Shown one piece after another: positions 5,703 to 10,056 of a stretch of 10,056 nt of DNA (its first letter is position 1; each line of letters starts with the position of its first letter). This DNA comes from Magnetococcales bacterium. GTDB taxonomy: Bacteria > Pseudomonadota > Magnetococcia > Magnetococcales > DC0425bin3. A model generated the notes under the pieces. It saw only the letters and a program-made list of their open reading frames with translations. It made no database searches and was not told where the DNA came from. The stretch spans positions 1 to 10,056 of the forward strand of contig JADGCJ010000117.1 of assembly GCA_015229045.1 (NCBI GenBank), in the 5' to 3' direction. A program made the position numbers and the translations under genes.

Positions 5703-7403
5703 TCAAGTTGTTGGCGGAGCCTGGCGCAGGCGGGTGACCAGGGTGGCAAACTCGTTGGCGGGCAGGGGACGGCTGAAGTAATATCCCTGATATTCATCGC
5801 AGCCAAGACCGGCCAGGATTTCCAGTTGGTCGACTTTTTCCACCCCTTCGGCGACGGAGGTGAGGTTGAGGCTCTGTGCCATGGAGAGGATGGCGCGGAC
5901 GATGGGCGTATCGCCGGACTCTTCAGTCAGGGTAGAGACGAAGGAGCGGTCAATCTTGATGGTGTTGATGGGAAACTGGCGCAGATAGGAGAGCGACGAG
6001 TAGCCGGTGCCGAAATCATCGACGGCGATGCTCAACCCCATGGCGCTTAATTCGCGCAAGGTGATGATGGACTCCTTGATGTCGGCCATCATGAGGCTTT
6101 CGGTGATTTCCAGTTCGAGGTCGGTCGGTGCGAGACCTGTGATATCCAGGACCCTCTTGATGGTGCTGTTGAGACTGCCCACCTGGAATTGGCGTGCGGA
6201 GAGGTTGATGGCCACGCGGAGTGGACCCAATCCGGCGTCGATCCAGGCCTTGTTTTGGCGACAGGATGTCTCGAGAACCCATTGTCCCATGGGGACGATC
6301 AGGCCACTCTCTTCGGCGATGGCGATAAAATCGCCGGGGGGGACCATACCCATGCCGGGCTGGTTCCAACGGATCAGGGCCTCCATGCCGGTCACCAGGC
6401 CGGTGGCGACCTTGATCTTGGGTTGATAAAAGACGGTAAACTCACCGTTATCCAGGGCTTTGCGGAGGCTGTTTTCCAGGATCAGCCTTTTGGTGGCCTG
6501 GGTGGCCATTGACGAGGTGAAAAATTTAAAGGTATTTCTGCCCGCCTGTTTGGCCCGCGCCAGGGCCAGGTTGGCATTGCGGATCAGCATGGGGGCGTCT
6601 GTGCCATCCATGGGGAAGACCGACAGACCAACGCTGGCGGTTATACTCAGTTCGTGGCTCTCCACAAGAATGGGCGACATCAGGACGGACTGCACCTTTT
6701 GGGCAATGGTGATGGCGCTTTGCGCTTGGCGGGCGTTGCGAAAAATAATGGCAAACTCGTCGCCGCTCAACCGGCCCAGGGTGTCATCCTTGCGGATCAT
6801 GTCGCGCATGCGATCGGCCACCTGTTTGAGGACCTGATCGCCGATCTCATGGCCAAGGCTTTCGTTGATTTTTTTGAAGGAGTCCAGGGCAAAAAACAAC
6901 AAAACGACCTGTTCTTTGGAACGATGGGCATGATTGAGAATTTGTTCCAGGCGGTCGGTGAAGAGCAGGCGGTTGGGCAGGTCGGTCAGGGGGTCGTGGT
7001 TGGCGCGGAAGCGTTGTTCGGCCTCCTTCGAGCCGGTCAGGGACATATCCAGACAGATGGCGACGATGTGCGTCGTCTTGTTGTGGGAGTCAACTATGGT
7101 AGTCAGGGTCACCGCTTCCTGGTAGGCCTCACCGTTCTGGCGGCGATTCCAGATGATGCCATGCCACTGCCCCCTTTCCGCGACCTCGCTCATGATGGCC
7201 TGGGGGGAGTATTCGAGTCTGTCGGGGTTGCGAAACAGATTGGCCGCCTTGCCGATCAGGGCGTCGCGCGACTCCCCGGTCATGATGGTGTAGCCCCTGT
7301 TGACAGACAACACCTTGCCTTGTGGGTCAAGGACCAGCATCCCTTCCACGGTGTGTTCAAAGAGCCGGATGGCAATGGAAAGGGGCTTTTGGGTAGGGGT
7401 CAT
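5703..7403 (-). CDS. PAS-GGDEF-EAL protein, predicted c-di-GMP phosphodiesterase
   Basis: A 566-residue soluble protein. Residues about 10-122 are a PAS sensor, 135-297 a GGDEF domain and 310-560 an EAL domain. The EAL domain hydrolyses c-di-GMP to pGpG and carries the required residues: Glu341 of EALIRW, Asn400, Glu432, Asp462-Asp463 in DDFGTGYSSL, Lys483, Glu519 and Gln539. The GGDEF domain looks impaired as a cyclase: the signature is SGDEF (213-217), the metal-binding Asp of the DLD motif is Ala172 (FALD, 171-174), and the ND pair reads Asn180-Glu181. The RxxD inhibitory site (Arg204-Asp207) is kept. I infer a phosphodiesterase whose GGDEF domain binds GTP or c-di-GMP as a regulator. It lies 52 bases downstream of the cyclase gene in the same direction, and a shared transcript is plausible. 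The ribosome site is weak; the ATG at 7403 is chosen because the PAS domain begins immediately after it. Confidence 0.94.
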   Translation of the reverse strand: MTPTQKPLSIAIRLFEHTVEGMLVLDPQGKVLSVNRGYTIMTGESRDALIGKAANLFRNPDRLEYSPQAIMSEVAERGQWHGIIWNRRQNGEAYQEAVTLTTIVDSHNKTTHIVAICLDMSLTGSKEAEQRFRANHDPLTDLPNRLLFTDRLEQILNHAHRSKEQVVLLFFALDSFKKINESLGHEIGDQVLKQVADRMRDMIRKDDTLGRLSGDEFAIIFRNARQAQSAITIAQKVQSVLMSPILVESHELSITASVGLSVFPMDGTDAPMLIRNANLALARAKQAGRNTFKFFTSSMATQATKRLILENSLRKALDNGEFTVFYQPKIKVATGLVTGMEALIRWNQPGMGMVPPGDFIAIAEESGLIVPMGQWVLETSCRQNKAWIDAGLGPLRVAINLSARQFQVGSLNSTIKRVLDITGLAPTDLELEITESLMMADIKESIITLRELSAMGLSIAVDDFGTGYSSLSYLRQFPINTIKIDRSFVSTLTEESGDTPIVRAILSMAQSLNLTSVAEGVEKVDQLEILAGLGCDEYQGYYFSRPLPANEFATLVTRLRQAPPTT

Positions 7404-7455
7404 GCCTCATTCTCGGGAGATGTGCAGACACACGCTGGTCTCCAACATGGTAATC

Positions 7456-9141
7456 CTATTTTTGTGCCACTTCTACGGAGTCGTTGAATACCCTGAAATT
7501 ATTTCGACCACTGCGTTTGACGGCATACATGGCGGCATCGGCTTTTTGCAGCAGGGTTTCAGGATCGTTTCCATGCATGGTGTTGTAGCTGATACCGATG
7601 CTGACGCCGATATGACACTGCTTGCCCAGAAGATCGAAGGGTTTTTGCAGAGTCTCGACAATTTTTTCGGCCACCTTGGTGGCACCGTCAGGTTTAGGCA
7701 GGACTGTCAATATGATGACGAACTCATCACCACCCATGCGGGCGACGGTATCGGATTCGCGCAAACATTTTTTCAGGCGTCTGGAGACTTCGATCAAGAG
7801 CAGATCGCCTATCTCGTGTCCCAGGGTGTCATTGACCTCCTTGAACTTGTCCAGGTCCAGGAACATGATTCCCAGGAGCGTATTGGTGCGTTTGGCGCGG
7901 GCCAGGTCATGGTGGAGGCGATCCAGAAAAAGTTTGCGATTGGGCAGGCCGGTCAAGGTATCGTGGTGGGCGAGGTGAGCCAGGCGATCCTCGACGCTCT
8001 TGCGCTCGATGACGCCGGCCAGGGTATTGGCGATGGCCCAAAGAAAATCGATCTCTTCCGGATCCTGGATGTGGTGTTGGGGCAGATACATGTTGATCAC
8101 TCCCAGGAGACGACTCTGGGAGACGATCGGTACGCAGTAGTGACCGTGTGGACGAATGCCGTCAAAGGTGACATCGTGGCGTTTGTCCAGGTCGTTCGAG
8201 TAGATGATTTCGCGGGCCTGGGCAGCCCGGCCACAAAGACAGTATCCCAGGGGCAGTCGGGCACATGCCGTCAGCAACGGCTTGGAGAGATTGCGTTCGA
8301 CCGCCATGACCAGCTCCTGGGTCTCTTCGTCGAACAGGAAGATGGATCCCTTCGATTCGATGGTCAGCCAGGGGACGGAGAGGATGACCCTCAGGGCTTG
8401 TTCCAACTGCTCTTCCAGGGTGATGGGTTCCAGGGCGATTTGCAGGAGTTCGCTGATGGCCACCCGGGATTGCTGTACCCGTTCGGAGGAGGCCTCGACA
8501 ATTTTGCGCGAGGTGATGTCACGGATGACGGCGACAAAAAACTGTTCTCCCCTGGTGCGCCAACCGGAGAGGGACATTTCGATGGGAATTTCGTGGCCAT
8601 CCCTGCGCAGGGCCGAAAATTCAAGAATTCTTCCTCCGGTCAAGGCGTTTTGCTTGGAACGGGCGATCTCAAACTGCCGTCGATGGGCTTCGCGATAGCG
8701 TTTGGGCATCAGCATGTCCACGGGTTTGCCCATGGCGTCGCTTTCGGAGAGGCCGAACAGCTCGGCAGCGCTTTGGTTCCAAAAATTGATCAGGCCTTGC
8801 TCGTCGCAGGCAACGATGGCATCCCGGACGAAGAGCGGCAGCGTCTGGCTGGTCTTCAACTGGGTATCCAGACGTACATACGCTGCGGTCAGATTGTCGC
8901 AAAACTCCTTGACTTCATTGTATTTTATCGCGTTTTTCTCCAGAAAAAAAAGCCCGAGCAGAAAGGAGGCAGCTCCCCCGATCGATCCGGCGATGCCAAC
9001 GATCCAGAAAAAGGATGGCACCAGGTGAGTTTCCAGGAACAGGGCGAGGTTGACCAGCGAAGAGGATAAAAACAGGGCCAGCCCACCCAGAACCAAGACC
9101 CTTACATGGCTTCCTGACAGGTTTTTGAGAAAGTTTCCCAT
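7456..9141 (-). CDS. Membrane PAS-GAF-GGDEF diguanylate cyclase
   Basis: A 561-residue protein from the chosen start. Two hydrophobic segments (about 14-37 and 42-67) anchor it in the inner membrane. They are followed by a PAS domain (about 101-216, ending in the typical VIRDITSRK), a GAF domain (about 231-381) and a GGDEF domain (about 391-556). The cyclase half is complete: FLDLDKFKEVNDTLGH with the metal-binding Asp429, the signature GGDEF (470-474), and an RxxD product-inhibition site (Arg461-Asp464). It should make c-di-GMP from two GTP. The GAF domain has an unusual set of Cys301, Cys303, His322, His332, His334 and Cys336. The PAS domain has a YREAH segment whose His falls near the heme ligand of FixL-type PAS domains, though the rest is not FixL-like. 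The ATG at 9141 is preceded by GAGG with a 5-base gap; an in-frame GTG at 9183 would add 14 residues. Confidence 0.92.
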   Translation of the reverse strand: MGNFLKNLSGSHVRVLVLGGLALFLSSSLVNLALFLETHLVPSFFWIVGIAGSIGGAASFLLGLFFLEKNAIKYNEVKEFCDNLTAAYVRLDTQLKTSQTLPLFVRDAIVACDEQGLINFWNQSAAELFGLSESDAMGKPVDMLMPKRYREAHRRQFEIARSKQNALTGGRILEFSALRRDGHEIPIEMSLSGWRTRGEQFFVAVIRDITSRKIVEASSERVQQSRVAISELLQIALEPITLEEQLEQALRVILSVPWLTIESKGSIFLFDEETQELVMAVERNLSKPLLTACARLPLGYCLCGRAAQAREIIYSNDLDKRHDVTFDGIRPHGHYCVPIVSQSRLLGVINMYLPQHHIQDPEEIDFLWAIANTLAGVIERKSVEDRLAHLAHHDTLTGLPNRKLFLDRLHHDLARAKRTNTLLGIMFLDLDKFKEVNDTLGHEIGDLLLIEVSRRLKKCLRESDTVARMGGDEFVIILTVLPKPDGATKVAEKIVETLQKPFDLLGKQCHIGVSIGISYNTMHGNDPETLLQKADAAMYAVKRSGRNNFRVFNDSVEVAQK

Positions 9142-9265
9142 GGCCCCCTCGTGCTGTTTCGTTGTCGAGAACGGACAGCCCACCCTCTTCTGACATTTTC
9201 AGATTCTTCAGCTTATAATAATAAACTGTTTTCACAAAATCCATATTCCTTCATGATTTATTATT

Positions 9266-9294
9266 TATATGTATTAATGTAACTGATTGGTCAA
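9266..9294 (-). promoter_or_regulatory. Candidate promoter for the cyclase/phosphodiesterase genes
   Basis: On the minus strand TTGACC (9294-9289) is followed after 17 bases by CATATA (9271-9266), which resembles sigma-70 -35 and -10 boxes. It sits in a markedly AT-rich island (about 9205-9290) upstream of the membrane cyclase, leaving a leader of roughly 120 bases. This is a pattern match only; the same island could also carry a plus-strand promoter for the antitoxin-toxin pair. Confidence 0.35.
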
Positions 9295-9381
9295 CAGCCT
9301 TGAGCAGGGGGGCAAAAGGTGTCGGGAGCTTGTCTTGGACGGGGAAGTCGGATAGTGTGAAGGGTCATTCTTTCCTGACCT

Positions 9382-9386
9382 GGAGG
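9382..9386 (+). promoter_or_regulatory. Strong Shine-Dalgarno site fixing the antitoxin start
   Basis: GGAGG lies 6 bases before the ATG at 9393. It settles the start of the AbrB/MazE-type gene against a longer open frame from 9300, whose extra residues do not resemble the family. Confidence 0.75.
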
Positions 9387-9392
9387 GGTGTC

Positions 9393-9623
9393 ATGGCTGT
9401 CATTGCCAAAATCACGACCAGGGGCCAGACTACGGTTCCTCGGGAAGTGCGGAAGGTGTTGCATGTGGGTCCGGGGGACCAGATTATCTGGGAGACACTC
9501 AAAGACGGCACGGTCATGGTACGGCGTGCCCAACCCCTGGATTTTGATGATCTGCGGGCATTGGAAGGGACTCTTTCGGAGTGGAGCGGGTTGGCGGACG
9601 AGGAGGCTTACTGTGACCTTTGA
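9393..9623 (+). CDS. AbrB/MazE-family antitoxin
   Basis: A 76-residue protein whose N-terminal half is a SpoVT/AbrB swapped-hairpin DNA-binding domain: AKITTRGQTTVPREVRKVL (5-23), then VGPGDQIIWE (25-34) and a VMVRR strand (41-45). The acidic C-terminal half (50-76) is the kind of tail that occupies the toxin's RNA-binding groove in MazE-type antitoxins. It should bind its own promoter and neutralise the toxin encoded immediately after it, whose GTG start lies within its last codons (11-base overlap). This tight overlap supports a type II toxin-antitoxin unit. Unlike the toxin gene, its reading frame is intact. Confidence 0.88.
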   Translation: MAVIAKITTRGQTTVPREVRKVLHVGPGDQIIWETLKDGTVMVRRAQPLDFDDLRALEGTLSEWSGLADEEAYCDL

Positions 9624-9964
9624 GCGTTTCTCCGTGGTGCGTGTGCCTTTTCCTTTCACTGACCGCGATGCTGTCAAAAATCGCCCGGCATTGGTGTTGT
9701 CAGATGCCGGTCTGTTCAATTCACAAGTGGGCCATTCAGTGTTGGCCATGATCACCTCAGTGTCCAATGCTCCTTGGCCATGGGATTGTCTGGTGCAGGA
9801 TTTTGAGACAGCCGGACTGCCTGTACCTTCCAAAGTCCGCTGTTAAGTTGTTTACCTTGGATCATCGACTGATTCGGGGTGTATTAGGACAACTCTCGCC
9901 CGATGATGCTCATTGCGTGACACAGACATTGGTGAAACTGTTGGGAATGCGGGATATGAGCTGA
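9613..9964 (+). pseudogene. PemK/MazF-family toxin, frameshifted
   Basis: The first part, from a GTG at 9613 with a near-perfect AGGAGG ribosome site 6 bases upstream, reads as a PemK/MazF endoribonuclease: FSVVRVPFPFTDRDAVKNRP (6-25), ALVLSD, LAMITS (44-49) and FETAGLPVPSKVR (64-76). After Arg76 the frame runs into Cys and TAA (9844-9846). The expected continuation, KLFTLDHRLIRGVLGQLSPD and onward to a TGA at 9962-9964, lies in the next frame. Removing one base near 9841 restores a 116-residue protein, the usual family length. Such toxins cut mRNA at short sequences. The truncated 77-residue product lacks the C-terminal strand and helix and is probably inactive. Sequencing error, true decay or programmed shifting are all possible; I see no classic slippery site. 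Confidence 0.85.
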
Positions 9965-9995
9965 CAGCTCCCATTTTTTAAAAATTTGTAACTGC

Positions 9996-10036
9996 CCAGG
10001 CGCCCCCTCAAGAAAGGCCTGGACATGAAAGCCTTT
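9996..10036. repeat. Overlapping alternative hairpins after the toxin gene
   Basis: CCAGGC (9996-10001) can pair with GCCTGG (10017-10022). AAAGGC (10013-10018) can pair with GCCTTT (10031-10036). The two stems share bases 10017-10018, so only one can form at a time. No T-run follows on the plus strand, so a simple terminator is doubtful. The segment adjoins the edge palindrome and may be part of the same interspersed repeat. Confidence 0.4.
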
Positions 10037-10040
10037 GTCA

Positions 10041-10052
10041 GGGCTTCGCCCC
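10041..10052. repeat. Inverted copy of the left-edge palindrome
   Basis: GGGC-TTC-GCCC (10041-10051) plus one C is the reverse complement of the GGGGCGAAGCCC unit seen at 1-13 and 24-36, so the same repeat family bounds both ends of the window in opposite orientation. Confidence 0.7.
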
Positions 10053-10056
10053 GAAC

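Noticed and set aside
8600..8850. FixL-type heme PAS domain in the cyclase
   Set aside because: A His sits near the heme-ligand position (YREAH), but the downstream GIGR and surrounding FixL residues are missing, and this His is common in non-heme PAS domains; kept only as a possibility.
7300..9069. A 589-codon open frame on the plus strand opposite the membrane cyclase
   Set aside because: It mirrors the GGDEF, GAF and PAS coding sequence of the minus strand and shows no domain of its own; its length reflects codon bias in the real gene.
1..10056. CRISPR array or transposase gene
   Set aside because: The only repeats are short palindromes without regular spacers, and none of the recognisable proteins is a transposase, integrase or Cas protein.

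Overview
This is a high-GC, gene-dense bacterial window, most likely proteobacterial. The evidence is the RelA/SpoT-type stress protein, a BtuR/CobO-type corrinoid adenosyltransferase, a PF10023-like aminopeptidase lipoprotein, c-di-GMP enzymes and plasmid-type toxin-antitoxin pairs. The short GGGGC-GAA-GCCCC palindromes at both window edges and the CCAGGAC-TCT-GTCCTGG palindromes inside remind me of repeats scattered through Magnetococcales-like genomes, but that placement is from memory and untested.

Left part (1-2693): two palindromic repeats, then about 230 bp without a convincing gene, then a RelA/SpoT homolog whose HD hydrolase half looks intact and whose synthetase half looks degenerate. 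It converges, with a 12-bp gap, on cobO. Middle part (2694-5067): a repeat-bearing spacer, then a minus-strand pair made of a lipoprotein metallopeptidase and an alpha/beta hydrolase that overlap by ATGA. Divergent from that pair is a small proline-rich protein of unknown function.

Right part (5069-9964): a parDE toxin-antitoxin pair, then two minus-strand signalling genes: a membrane PAS-GAF-GGDEF protein with all cyclase motifs, followed by a PAS-GGDEF-EAL protein with an intact EAL domain but a damaged GGDEF domain. Together they look like a cyclase/phosphodiesterase pair for c-di-GMP. An AT-rich divergent promoter region separates them from a plus-strand AbrB/MazE-type antitoxin and a PemK/MazF-type toxin whose frame is broken by one apparent extra base. 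The window closes with more palindromic repeat sequence.

I see no rRNA, tRNA, CRISPR array or insertion sequence, and no clear candidate for a wholly new system. The most informative oddities are the hydrolase-biased RelA/SpoT protein, the Cys/His-rich GAF domain of the cyclase, the specialised PDE, and the frameshifted toxin.
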